Notes: generated from the sequence alone by a model not told the origin. Shown: positions 1 through 6,708, numbered from the stretch's first letter. The stretch is 12,122 nt of DNA from Synergistaceae bacterium UBA1037 (GCA_002316795.1 DCEE01000041.1:15539-27660), one strand, 5' to 3'. Translations and numbers: made by a program.

Positions 1-1875
1 ACAGGCGTGAACAGGAGCTTCATCTGGGGGGCGAAAAACAACTTCAGGCTGACAAAGGCGTTTCTGAATGCCCCGATAGTGATGGTGATGAACAGAAAGA
101 GCGGCAACATAGAAGAGAAGATCGCCCTTCCGAGGGACTATTTCCTCTCTGAAGTCGTAGAGTCCTTCCACAAATTTGACGATACCGTATATCTCGCATC
201 TCAGGAAGAGTGCTTTGACGCCCTTGTACATAACAAAGTATCGGCTACCTTCGCAAATTCATACGTTGCAAATTATCTCATCAGCCTTCCCCACTACAGC
301 AGCCTCTACACGATCAACTACGGAGAACTTAACGAAGAGGTCTCTTTCGGCATCTCCAAAAGATGCGACCCGATACTCGTATCAATAATAAACAAGGCTA
401 TCAACTCTATCCCGGAAGAGGCTATAAACGGGATCATTATCAGACACAGCTACAGCAGGGGCAAGGTATCCTTCATTGACATGATATATGAACACCATGT
501 GGAGCTGGCAAAGGGGATCACCCTCCTGCTCATCCTGCTGGTCATCGGGACAACGATGGTCGCAATTTCGAAATCCATTGACAAGAAGCACCTTAAAAAG
601 CTGCTCTACTATGACTCCCTGACCGGATTCAAAAACTACAACAGTTTTAAAGAGGAAGTCCCTGGTATCATAAAGGAAAACCCGGGTGTCAATTTTGCAA
701 TGCTTTTTATCGACATAGTAGAGTTCAAGTTCATAAACAGCTCGTTCGGCTACGAAGAGGGCGACAGAGTCCTTAAAAAGGTCGCTTCTGCACTGGAAAA
801 GGTGCTCGAGGGCTCAAGGGAGACTTTCGCAAGGGTGACGGCAGACCATTTCGTCATACTCCTCAGCTATGAAAAGTTCAAATCGATAGACATAAGGATA
901 AAGATCCTGTTCGGCGAACTGGAGAATCTCACTTCAAAGGGAGAAAAGGGCTATAGCCTGATATTCAACGGAGGGGTCTACCTTATTGAGGACCGCGAAA
1001 TTTCTGTAGACGCTGCAGTGGATAACGCAACGTTCGCCAAGAACACTATCAAACAGAAGCACAAGACAGCTTATGCTTACTACGACAGGAAAATACTGAG
1101 CAGGATCAACAAGGAAAAAGAGATAGAGTCGTCAATGAGGGAGGCGCTGAGAAATGGCGAATTCATGCCCTATTTCCAGCCAAAGGTCGACTGTTACACC
1201 GGCAGACCTGTAGGAGCGGAGGCCCTCGTGAGGTGGATAAAGCCAGATGGAGAGATCGTACTTCCCGACCTTTTCATACCCTATTTTGAAAAGAGCGGCT
1301 TCATTACTAAGATAGACATGTACATGTTCGGCGAGGTCTGCAGGACCCTCAGGAAATGGAAGGATGAGGGCAGGAAGCCGTTGCCCCTTTCATGCAACTT
1401 TTCATATCTGGACATAGCTGGAAGCAACTTCACAAAATACCTGAAGATCATGTCTCAGCGGCACGACGTTCCGCCGGACATGCTCGAGCTCGAATTGACC
1501 GAGTCGGTCGCGGCGCAGCATATCGACCTGGTGAAGTCGCGCGGCAGGGAATTGTCAGACTATGGATTCAGGCTTTCGATCGACGATTTCGGGTCAGGGT
1601 ATTCATCCCTTTCGCTTCTCCAGATGCTTGAGATCGACGTCCTGAAGCTCGACAGAGATTTCGTACAGAGGGGGCTTTTGGGCAAACTCTCGCATGACCT
1701 GGTCGAAGGGCTGGTAAACGCATTCAAACAGAACTCGATGCAGGTCGTCTTTGAGGGGATAGAGACCGAAGAACAGCTCGATTTCGTAAAGAGCTTCGGA
1801 TGCAGCATCGTTCAGGGCTATTACTATTCAAAGCCCTTGTCGCTCAGTGAATTCGAAGAAAAATATCTGAACTGA
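1..1875 (+). CDS. Membrane c-di-GMP phosphodiesterase: SBP_bac_3-like sensor, degenerate GGDEF, intact EAL (5' partial)
   Basis: The frame is open to the left edge, so the N-terminus is missing; a GTG at 7 is only the first start-like codon. Residue numbers count from that GTG. Residues 1-165 resemble the C-terminal lobe of a family 3 solute-binding domain, as in BvgS/EvgS-type sensors, ending in a run like 'IINKAINSIPEEAINGII'. A hydrophobic helix at about 170-192 should cross the inner membrane. A GGDEF domain (about 199-360) starts with DSLTGFKNYNSF, but its signature is TADHF (278-282) and the RxxD inhibitory site is not visible, so cyclase activity is unlikely. The EAL domain (about 380-620) keeps E405-A-L, N464, the ELTE acids 496/499, D526-D527-F-G, K547 and E583, plus the C-terminal QGYYYSKPL. 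I infer a phosphodiesterase that hydrolyses c-di-GMP in response to a periplasmic ligand; the degenerate GGDEF may bind GTP as a regulatory domain. Confidence 0.9.
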   Translation, partial: TGVNRSFIWGAKNNFRLTKAFLNAPIVMVMNRKSGNIEEKIALPRDYFLSEVVESFHKFDDTVYLASQEECFDALVHNKVSATFANSYVANYLISLPHYSSLYTINYGELNEEVSFGISKRCDPILVSIINKAINSIPEEAINGIIIRHSYSRGKVSFIDMIYEHHVELAKGITLLLILLVIGTTMVAISKSIDKKHLKKLLYYDSLTGFKNYNSFKEEVPGIIKENPGVNFAMLFIDIVEFKFINSSFGYEEGDRVLKKVASALEKVLEGSRETFARVTADHFVILLSYEKFKSIDIRIKILFGELENLTSKGEKGYSLIFNGGVYLIEDREISVDAAVDNATFAKNTIKQKHKTAYAYYDRKILSRINKEKEIESSMREALRNGEFMPYFQPKVDCYTGRPVGAEALVRWIKPDGEIVLPDLFIPYFEKSGFITKIDMYMFGEVCRTLRKWKDEGRKPLPLSCNFSYLDIAGSNFTKYLKIMSQRHDVPPDMLELELTESVAAQHIDLVKSRGRELSDYGFRLSIDDFGSGYSSLSLLQMLEIDVLKLDRDFVQRGLLGKLSHDLVEGLVNAFKQNSMQVVFEGIETEEQLDFVKSFGCSIVQGYYYSKPLSLSEFEEKYLN

Positions 1876-1896
1876 TGAAGAGATAAAAAACAACAA

Positions 1897-1922
1897 AGAG
1901 CGGATGATCATATGTCCGCTCT
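1897..1922. terminator. Bidirectional hairpin terminator between converging genes
   Basis: Perfect 8-bp stem AGAGCGGA (1897-1904) with TCCGCTCT (1915-1922) around a 10-nt loop. On the minus strand it is followed by a T-rich stretch (complement of 1883-1896, including six As at 1885-1890), so it should end the small minus-strand gene well. On the plus strand only a weak TTTT (1930-1933) follows at a distance, so termination of the EAL gene may be less efficient. Confidence 0.7.
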
Positions 1923-1947
1923 CCCTATGTTTTAACGACAGTATATT

Positions 1948-2217
1948 TTATTCCGAAGCCTTACGGATGATATCAGCAATCATTTCTGTTCCTTTTGGGG
2001 TCATGTTCACAATATCTTCAAGATCAGAATCAGAAAAATTGGAAAAATCAAATTTAGCCTTTTTGAGTATCGCTGTTCCTATATGATGTACCGCTTCTTT
2101 GTTCTTTTTGTATATCCTGCCCTCAAGTTTCTTCATTTTCTCATCAAGTTCTTTCATAAGAACTTCGGGGCTTCTTCTTACTCTCTTTGGAGAACCCTCT
2201 TTTTTCGGTTTTGCCAT
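1948..2217 (-). CDS. Small basic coiled-coil protein of unknown function, 89 aa
   Basis: Not recognised as a named family. The protein begins MAKPKKEGSPKRVRRSP, a strongly basic and probably disordered N-terminus. A charged helical stretch follows (about residues 20-45, ELDEKMKKLEGRIYKKNKEA) that could form a coiled coil, then a C-terminal half 'AILKKAKFDFSNFSDSDLED' with an acidic face. This order (K/R-rich coiled coil, then 'IGxxIxKA...D..L..I') loosely recalls small TraD/MobC-type relaxosome accessory proteins, but that likeness is by eye only and I would not name it so. Support for a real gene: an AAGGA ribosome site (2229-2233, 11 nt before ATG), a terminator just downstream, and no competing ORF. 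The gene lies in an AT-rich island with codon use (AAA, TTT, ATA) unlike its neighbours, which hints at transfer or weak selection. It has no signal peptide or membrane segment. Confidence 0.6.
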   Translation of the reverse strand: MAKPKKEGSPKRVRRSPEVLMKELDEKMKKLEGRIYKKNKEAVHHIGTAILKKAKFDFSNFSDSDLEDIVNMTPKGTEMIADIIRKASE

Positions 2218-2301
2218 AATATGATCATTCCTTTCTTATTTTATTCAAATTACTTATATCTTCTACGCATCAAGATATAACGTTTTGAGTATAACTAAAA
2301 T

Positions 2302-2323
2302 GCTCTCTCTTGTAAAGAGAAGC
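2302..2323 (-). terminator. Possible weak terminator after the binding-protein gene
   Basis: On the minus strand a stem TCTCTT/AAGAGA with a 3-nt loop is extended by GCT/AGC across a one-base bulge, followed by ATTTTAG. It lies 31 nt past the stop of the substrate-binding protein gene. The rest of 2218-2353 is AT-rich, and I see no gene or confident promoter in it; the T-tract is short, so the call is tentative. Confidence 0.4.
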
Positions 2324-2353
2324 TAAATTTCAAAAATATAAAATGATTTTAAA

Positions 2354-3295
2354 TTATAAAGACGAACTTTTCCAGAGAATATCATTTATATTGGGAATAT
2401 GTTTAATAATATTCTCTTTTTTTAAGTACTCTGCAGTTTTTTTAAGCTCATCTACGTCTTTTTTAGTAATTCCCGTAAAGTAATCATATTTTGACAACAT
2501 TTTTATTATCTCTTTTTCAGAGAGGCCTGTCTCTTTTTTCAGCATCGGCATATTATCCGGCAAAGACTCAACTGCCTTTATGCGGATCTTTTCCCGTTCC
2601 GTGAGGTATTTTTCTACCGCAGTCCTGTTTTCGTCCGCGAACTTCCGGCCTGCAACGATGAGGCTGAGTCCGTCAATGTGTCCCTTTCCGTCTGAAAGTA
2701 TCCTGCAGCCTCCTTTTTCAGCCCTCAGTATCTCCGTGCCCGCAAGGAGAGCTGCATCCACCCTGCCGGCTATCAGCGAGGAAGCTGCGGTCCTGAGGGT
2801 CATGGAATAAAACTCGACATCCTTCTCTGAGATCCCCTCTTTATTCATCAGCTCCACAAAGAGCTGATGGACGACAGAACCCCTCAATCCGCCGATCTTT
2901 TTTCCCTTCAGTTCTGATACCGATCTTATTTTGGGATTTTTGACCACGATCGCAAATGCTTCCGGAGATCTGCTGTTTGCCCCGATTATCGTGATATCTG
3001 CCCCGTTGGCTATCCCTACAAGGGCGGCAGCGGCACCTAGCCCCTCCGCAATGTCAAGCTCTCCGGCAGCCATAGCCTGCACCTGTTTGGGCCCTGAGGG
3101 AAGATCGATATACCTGATCTTGTACTCCCCCTCAAAGGACCTTTCGTAGACCCTGCCATCCGCAGCTGCCATCGCAGGGAGGTTCAGCGGGAGTTTCCAC
3201 ATCGCTATCCTGATCTCCCTCTCTCGTGCTCCTGCCGCACCGGAGAGAGAAAGTAAAAAGATCACCATCAAAGCCGTTTTTTTCAGCAAAGTCAT
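2354..3295 (-). CDS. Orphan ABC transporter substrate-binding protein, NMT1/SsuA/TauA-like
   Basis: A periplasmic binding protein of about 313 aa, the usual size for the taurine/nitrate/thiamine-precursor (NMT1/THI5, SsuA) group. Residues 1-23 form a signal peptide (basic LLKK, hydrophobic core, AGA before the likely cut). Lobe features of the family are present: 'PSGPKQVQAMAAGELDIAEGLG' (ligand-loop and 'count-the-copies' region, about 66-88), 'VKNPKIRSVSELKGKKIG' (about 117-134) and 'IAGRVDAALL' (about 174-183). The ligand cannot be told from sequence; a sulfonate, amine or pyrimidine-like compound would fit the family. No ATPase or permease gene is adjacent, so it must work with a distant transporter or act as a stand-alone binder. 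Start is uncertain: AGGAG at 3299-3303 is only 3 nt from the ATG but 9 nt from an in-frame TTG at 3287-3289, which still gives a full signal peptide. The last 55 or so codons are much richer in A/T than the rest of the gene. Confidence 0.85.
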   Translation of the reverse strand: MTLLKKTALMVIFLLSLSGAAGAREREIRIAMWKLPLNLPAMAAADGRVYERSFEGEYKIRYIDLPSGPKQVQAMAAGELDIAEGLGAAAALVGIANGADITIIGANSRSPEAFAIVVKNPKIRSVSELKGKKIGGLRGSVVHQLFVELMNKEGISEKDVEFYSMTLRTAASSLIAGRVDAALLAGTEILRAEKGGCRILSDGKGHIDGLSLIVAGRKFADENRTAVEKYLTEREKIRIKAVESLPDNMPMLKKETGLSEKEIIKMLSKYDYFTGITKKDVDELKKTAEYLKKENIIKHIPNINDILWKSSSL

Positions 3296-3298
3296 CAG

Positions 3299-3303
3299 CT
3301 CCT
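3299..3303 (-). promoter_or_regulatory. RBS of the binding-protein gene, touching the preceding hairpin's T-tract
   Basis: AGGAG on the minus strand begins directly after the five Ts that follow the upstream hairpin. The spacing (3 nt to ATG, 9 nt to an in-frame TTG) favours the TTG start. No promoter fits between hairpin and RBS, so translation depends on read-through or on a promoter within or upstream of the hairpin. Confidence 0.55.
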
Positions 3304-3343
3304 AAAAATCATCGGGGAACGGCATCCACCGCCGGCCCCCGAT
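3304..3343 (-). terminator. Strong intercistronic hairpin with T-tract (terminator or attenuator)
   Basis: On the minus strand ATCGGGG (3343-3337) pairs with CCCCGAT (3317-3311). After a 2x2 internal loop, CGGC (3334-3331) pairs with GCCG (3323-3320), closing a 7-nt loop. TTTTT follows at 3308-3304. It sits about 30 nt after the GGGtGRT gene stop and should end that unit. It directly precedes the binding-protein RBS, so it also controls how much of the binding-protein message is made by read-through. Confidence 0.75.
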
Positions 3344-3371
3344 AATGTCTGCTCTCAGGCATCTGTCTGTG

Positions 3372-4373
3372 TTATTTCGAAAGGGACTCCTCTACTGCAA
3401 CTGAGACCGCTACAGTAGCTCCGACCATCGGATTGTTGCCCATTCCGATCAGGCCCATCATCTCGACATGCGCCGGGACGGAAGAGGAGCCGGCGAACTG
3501 CGCATCGCTGTGCATGCGGCCCATCGTGTCGGTCATGCCGTAGCTGGCCGGTCCGGCTGCCATGTTGTCGGGGTGGAGCGTCCTGCCGGTGCCGCCGCCG
3601 GAAGCAACAGAGAAGTATTTCCTCCCGTTCTCCACTGTCCATTTTTTGTATGTACCCGCAACGGGGTGCTGGAATCTGGTCGGGTTGGTAGAATTTCCAG
3701 TGATGGAAACGTCAACGCCCTCGTGGATCATCACTGCCACGCCTTCGCTCACATCATCGGCCCCAAAGCAGCGGACCTTCGATTTTTCACCTGAGGAGAA
3801 GGGGCGTTCCTCAACTATCTTCAGCGCACCCGTATAATAGTCATACTTCGTCTCAACAAGGGTAAAGCCGTTTATGCGGGAGATTATGTATGCCGCGTCT
3901 TTGCCGAGCCCGTTGAGTATGACCCGGAGCGGTTCCTTCCTCACCTTGTTGGCAGTCCTTGCTATGCCTATCGCTCCCTCTGCTGCCGCGAACGATTCAT
4001 GTCCGGCTAGGAAGCAGAAGCACTTCGTCTCCTCCCGAAGAAGCATCGCTGCCAGATTTCCGTGCCCGAGGCCGACTTTTCTCTGATCAGCGACAGAACC
4101 CGGGATACAGAAAGCCTGAAGGCCCTCACCGATCTTTTCAGCAGCTTCCGCTGCTGTCCGGACTCCCGCCTTCAAAGCTGCAGCCGCACCAAGCGTATAT
4201 GCCCAGACAGCGTTCTCAAATGCGATCGCCTGAACTCCCTTGACTATATGTTCGACATCTATCCCGCGGGAAAGGCAGAGGGTCCTCGCCTCTTCAAGAT
4301 CACCGAGCCCTATCTTCTCAAGAAAGGGGCCGATCTGCCCCATTCTCCTAGCACAGCCTTCAAATGTGACCAT
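3372..4373 (-). CDS. GGGtGRT-family protein, 333 aa, function unknown
   Basis: The family is recognised by its naming motif GGGTGRTLHPDNMAAGP (glycines from residue 259), followed by a conserved C-terminal tail rich in Gly, Met and Ser (MGRMHSDAQFAGSS, HVEMMGLIGMGNNPMVGAT). The length is that of the full family. No signal peptide or membrane helix is seen, so it is probably cytoplasmic. The glycine loop and surrounding polar residues could bind a phosphate or nucleotide, but that is inference; no function is established that I know of. The start is well supported: GGGGGAG lies 6 nt before ATG. The gene follows the NifU-like gene by 16 nt, so the two are surely co-transcribed, matching the recurrent pairing of this family with a NifU-type scaffold in anaerobes. 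That suggests a joint role in Fe-S or metal handling. A hairpin terminator follows. Confidence 0.9.
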   Translation of the reverse strand: MVTFEGCARRMGQIGPFLEKIGLGDLEEARTLCLSRGIDVEHIVKGVQAIAFENAVWAYTLGAAAALKAGVRTAAEAAEKIGEGLQAFCIPGSVADQRKVGLGHGNLAAMLLREETKCFCFLAGHESFAAAEGAIGIARTANKVRKEPLRVILNGLGKDAAYIISRINGFTLVETKYDYYTGALKIVEERPFSSGEKSKVRCFGADDVSEGVAVMIHEGVDVSITGNSTNPTRFQHPVAGTYKKWTVENGRKYFSVASGGGTGRTLHPDNMAAGPASYGMTDTMGRMHSDAQFAGSSSVPAHVEMMGLIGMGNNPMVGATVAVSVAVEESLSK

Positions 4374-4389
4374 TATTCTCTCCCCCTTT

Positions 4390-5082
4390 TTACTCTTTAC
4401 GCGGATCTATCACTTTCACTGCTTCAGCGAAACGACCGTAGGTGCCGGTGTTCTTTTCCAGCGCCTCTTTCGGATCCACTCCCTTGCGTATGGCTTCCAT
4501 CATCTTTCCGAGCTGGACGTATTTATAGCCTATGACCTCGCTGTTCTCGTCCAGGGCAAGTTCCGTGATGTAGCCCTCAGCCATTTCCAGATACCTGACT
4601 CCCTTCGGAAGGGTTCCGTACATAGTCGCGACCTGGGAGCGAAGTCCCTTTCCAAGGTCTTCAAGGCCGGCTCCCAGGGGCAGGCCGCCCTCTGAAAAAG
4701 CGCTCTGGCTTCTGCCGTACGCAATCTGAAGGAAAAGTTCGCGCAATGCAACGTTGATCGCATCGCAGACAAGATCCGTGTTGAGGGCCTCAAGAAGTGT
4801 CTTCCCGGGAAGTATCTCCGCGGCCATGGCGGCCGAGTGGGTCATTCCTGAACAGCCGATAGTTTCAACGAGTGCTTCCTGGATGATCCCTTCCTTGACA
4901 TTCAGCGTCAGCTTGCATGCTCCCTGCTGCGGCGCACACCAGCCCACACCGTGGGTGAAGCCGCAGATGTCTGAGATCTGCTTCGACTCTACCCACTTTC
5001 CTTCCTGGGGAATAGGGGCAGGGCCGTGTTTTGCCCCCTTTGCAACGCATACCATCTCTTCGATCTCTCTTGAACATTGCAT
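4390..5082 (-). CDS. NifU-like iron-sulfur cluster assembly scaffold protein, 230 aa
   Basis: The N-terminal 130 residues match the NifU_N/IscU fold: 'VETIGCSGMTHSAAMAAEIL' followed by PGKTLLEAL is the classic GC-x(n)-S-x(n)-GKt-xEA region. Counting from the chosen start, cysteines at 40, 49, 56, 77 and 106 are candidates for cluster ligands; C77 and C106 correspond by position to the second and third scaffold cysteines of IscU. The C-terminal 100 residues lack the Nfu and [2Fe-2S] domains of classical NifU and instead hold a helical, family-specific extension ('RYLEMAEGYITELAL', 'GYKYVQLGKMMEAIRKG'). The open frame reaches 5160, but GGAGG at 5092-5096 is 9 nt before the ATG at 5080-5082, giving MQCSREIEEM; another ATG at 5089-5091 touches the RBS and is unlikely. 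It forms a two-gene unit with the GGGtGRT gene and probably builds or hands over clusters with it. Confidence 0.88.
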   Translation of the reverse strand: MQCSREIEEMVCVAKGAKHGPAPIPQEGKWVESKQISDICGFTHGVGWCAPQQGACKLTLNVKEGIIQEALVETIGCSGMTHSAAMAAEILPGKTLLEALNTDLVCDAINVALRELFLQIAYGRSQSAFSEGGLPLGAGLEDLGKGLRSQVATMYGTLPKGVRYLEMAEGYITELALDENSEVIGYKYVQLGKMMEAIRKGVDPKEALEKNTGTYGRFAEAVKVIDPRKE

Positions 5083-5091
5083 GTGACTCAT

Positions 5092-5096
5092 CCTCC
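5092..5096 (-). promoter_or_regulatory. RBS that fixes the start of the NifU-like gene
   Basis: GGAGG on the minus strand, 9 nt upstream of the ATG at 5080-5082. A second in-frame ATG (5089-5091) sits directly against it and has no room for initiation, so the shorter 230-aa product is preferred. Confidence 0.7.
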
Positions 5097-5110
5097 ATAG
5101 TGATTTTGTG

Positions 5111-5139
5111 GATATATTTCCATTGCACTCTATAGTCAG
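5111..5139 (-). promoter_or_regulatory. Candidate sigma-70-type promoter of the NifU-like/GGGtGRT unit
   Basis: CTGACT (5139-5134), a 17-nt spacer, then TATATC (5116-5111) on the minus strand; each box matches four of six consensus bases. It lies in the only gap between the phosphomutase stop and the scaffold start, about 29 nt before the chosen ATG. No terminator follows the phosphomutase gene, so read-through from it is also possible. Confidence 0.4.
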
Positions 5140-5143
5140 TATC

Positions 5144-6532
5144 TCAGTACTCCCATTCAAACGGGGGGCTGCCTGCCTCGGTCAGCCTTTTCTTCATGTC
5201 TGCACATATCTTCGCCAGCACATCTTCAGTGCGCCCCTCGCACCTCGCGACAAGCACAGGCTGAGTATTGGAGACTCTCACCAGTCCCCAGCCGTCGTTA
5301 TATACTATCCTGACCCCATCCACGGTTATGGTCTCCAGGCCTTCGGAAAGCGCCCTTTGCTTCACCCTTTCCACGACCCCGAATTTTTTGTCGTCGGAGC
5401 AGTCATACCTTGTCTCTGTAGTTGAAGGATATACCGGGATCACAGACATGAGCTCCGACAATTTCTTATCGCTGTGGGAGAGGATCCTGCAGAGCCGGCC
5501 TGTGGCATAGAAGGCGTCGTCGTACCCGTAGTACTCGTCCGCAAAGAACATATGGCCGGAGACTTCTCCTGAAAAGAGGGCCTTTTCCTCCCTCATCTTC
5601 GCCTTTACAAGAGAGTGGCCGGAATTCCACCAGATCGGCCTCCCGCCGAGCCTGATCACTTCTTCTGGAAGCGCCATTGAGCTTTTGACCTCGCAAATTG
5701 CTACAGCACCCGGGTTTTTCGGCAGGATCTCCTGCCAGAAGAGGGCCATCAGCCTGTCGCCCCAAATGATCTCACCCCTGTCGTCTACCACGCCTATACG
5801 GTCCGAGTCACCGTCAAAACCTACACCGAGATCGGCTCCTTCCGCAAGGACAGTCTCAATGAGTTTGGGAAGGTTTTCTCTCTTAGTGGGATCAGGATGG
5901 TGATTGGGGAACGTTCCGTCTGGTTCGCTGTAGAGTTCGGCAACATCACAGCCTATCCTCCGCAGGAATTCGGGGGCATATATCCCTGCCGTGCCGTTGC
6001 CAGAGTCACAGACTATCTTGGGTTTGCGCGGCCCCAGTTTTATCTTCGAGACAAGCATGTCCAGATACTCTTCGTTGATCCCGGCAAAGCGAAGTGATCC
6101 GGGGTCATCGGCAGTTACCATGCGGTCCTCTTTTATTATCCTCATGATCTCCCGGATGTCGTCGCCCCAGAGGGTAGCCTTGTCGTATGCGACCTTCAGG
6201 CCATTGAATTCTTTCGGGTTGTGGCTTCCCGTCACCATGAGGCCGCCGTCAGCACCGAGGTGATACATGCTCCAGTAGAACGTCGGAGTCGAAACCAAGC
6301 CGATGTCCGTAACGCTTATCCCGGCCTTCATCATCCCAGCGGCAGCGGCAGCCTTGATCCTTGTCGTCGAAAGACGGACATCGCCGCCCAGGGTCGCTTT
6401 TCTGACGCCCCTGGCCAAGAGCCATGTCCCGAACGCATAACCAACGGACATAACGAATTCATCCGTAAGCTCGGTATCCGCGATACCCCTTATGTCATAT
6501 TCCCTGAATATGTGTTCCGGCACGAAAGCCAT
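5144..6532 (-). CDS. Phosphomannomutase/phosphoglucomutase, 462 aa
   Basis: An alpha-D-phosphohexomutase that interconverts hexose 6- and 1-phosphates (mannose and/or glucose), supplying precursors of GDP-mannose or UDP-glucose for surface sugars. All four family sites are visible: the phosphoserine loop VTGSHNPKEFNG with S103, the Mg2+ loop FDGDSDRIG (D240, D242, D244), the sugar-specificity loop GEVSGHMFF, and the C-terminal phosphate-binding RVSNTQPVLVARCEG. Length, positions and 'RxSNTxP' fit the bifunctional AlgC-type PMM/PGM rather than GlmM. The frame is open from 6583, but the start at 6530-6532 (MAFVPEHIFREYDIRG) has GGGGGTG 5 nt upstream and matches the family N-terminus. It probably has its own promoter in the divergent region shared with ilvE. 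Substrate preference cannot be fixed from sequence. Confidence 0.93.
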   Translation of the reverse strand: MAFVPEHIFREYDIRGIADTELTDEFVMSVGYAFGTWLLARGVRKATLGGDVRLSTTRIKAAAAAGMMKAGISVTDIGLVSTPTFYWSMYHLGADGGLMVTGSHNPKEFNGLKVAYDKATLWGDDIREIMRIIKEDRMVTADDPGSLRFAGINEEYLDMLVSKIKLGPRKPKIVCDSGNGTAGIYAPEFLRRIGCDVAELYSEPDGTFPNHHPDPTKRENLPKLIETVLAEGADLGVGFDGDSDRIGVVDDRGEIIWGDRLMALFWQEILPKNPGAVAICEVKSSMALPEEVIRLGGRPIWWNSGHSLVKAKMREEKALFSGEVSGHMFFADEYYGYDDAFYATGRLCRILSHSDKKLSELMSVIPVYPSTTETRYDCSDDKKFGVVERVKQRALSEGLETITVDGVRIVYNDGWGLVRVSNTQPVLVARCEGRTEDVLAKICADMKKRLTEAGSPPFEWEY

Positions 6533-6565
6533 ATGGACACCCCCATTAATGTGGCCTGATGTACA

Positions 6566-6594
6566 ATTATAGACTAATGGCATATATTACTCCA
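6566..6594 (-). promoter_or_regulatory. Candidate promoter of the phosphomutase gene
   Basis: A perfect TATAAT on the minus strand (6571-6566), 33 nt before the start codon, with only a weak -35 (TGGAGT, 6594-6589) at 17 nt. An alternative is TTGAGG (6608-6603) with TATATG (6586-6581) at 16 nt. Either makes a short leader. Confidence 0.35.
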
Positions 6595-6608
6595 GTGACC
6601 GGCCTCAA

Positions 6609-6637
6609 TAGACTTGGTGACAAAGTTCTTATATAAT
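6609..6637 (+). promoter_or_regulatory. Likely promoter of ilvE
   Basis: TAGACT (6609-6614), a 17-nt spacer and a perfect TATAAT (6632-6637), about 70 nt before the ATG. A second TATAAA-like box at 6679-6684 might give a shorter leader. The region between the divergent genes (6533-6708) is AT-rich. I see no T-box or leader-peptide structure in it. Confidence 0.5.
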
Positions 6638-6708
6638 ATTTACATGAGATAATTTTCATTCTTCCTTATTGAACAGTTATAAAATTTTTCCGACAAAGAG
6701 ATGATGAC

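Noticed and set aside
3355..3642. Minus-strand 95-aa frame overlapping the end of the GGGtGRT gene, considered as a frameshift
   Set aside because: The main frame runs unbroken through the GGGtGRT motif to its stop with a normal family tail, so no frameshift is needed.
4062..4695. Plus-strand ORFs of 157 and 151 aa opposite the GGGtGRT and NifU-like genes
   Set aside because: They cross two real minus-strand genes and their RBS regions; Ser/Pro/Arg-rich composition typical of shadow frames.
5146..6583. Longer phosphomutase starting at 6583
   Set aside because: The first 17 residues match nothing in the family, have no RBS and would cover the candidate -10 box; the ATG at 6530-6532 has a strong RBS.
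6638..6708. T-box or leader-peptide attenuator ahead of ilvE
   Set aside because: The leader is only about 65 nt, with no T-box sequence, no run of Leu/Ile/Val codons and no hairpin with a T-tract.
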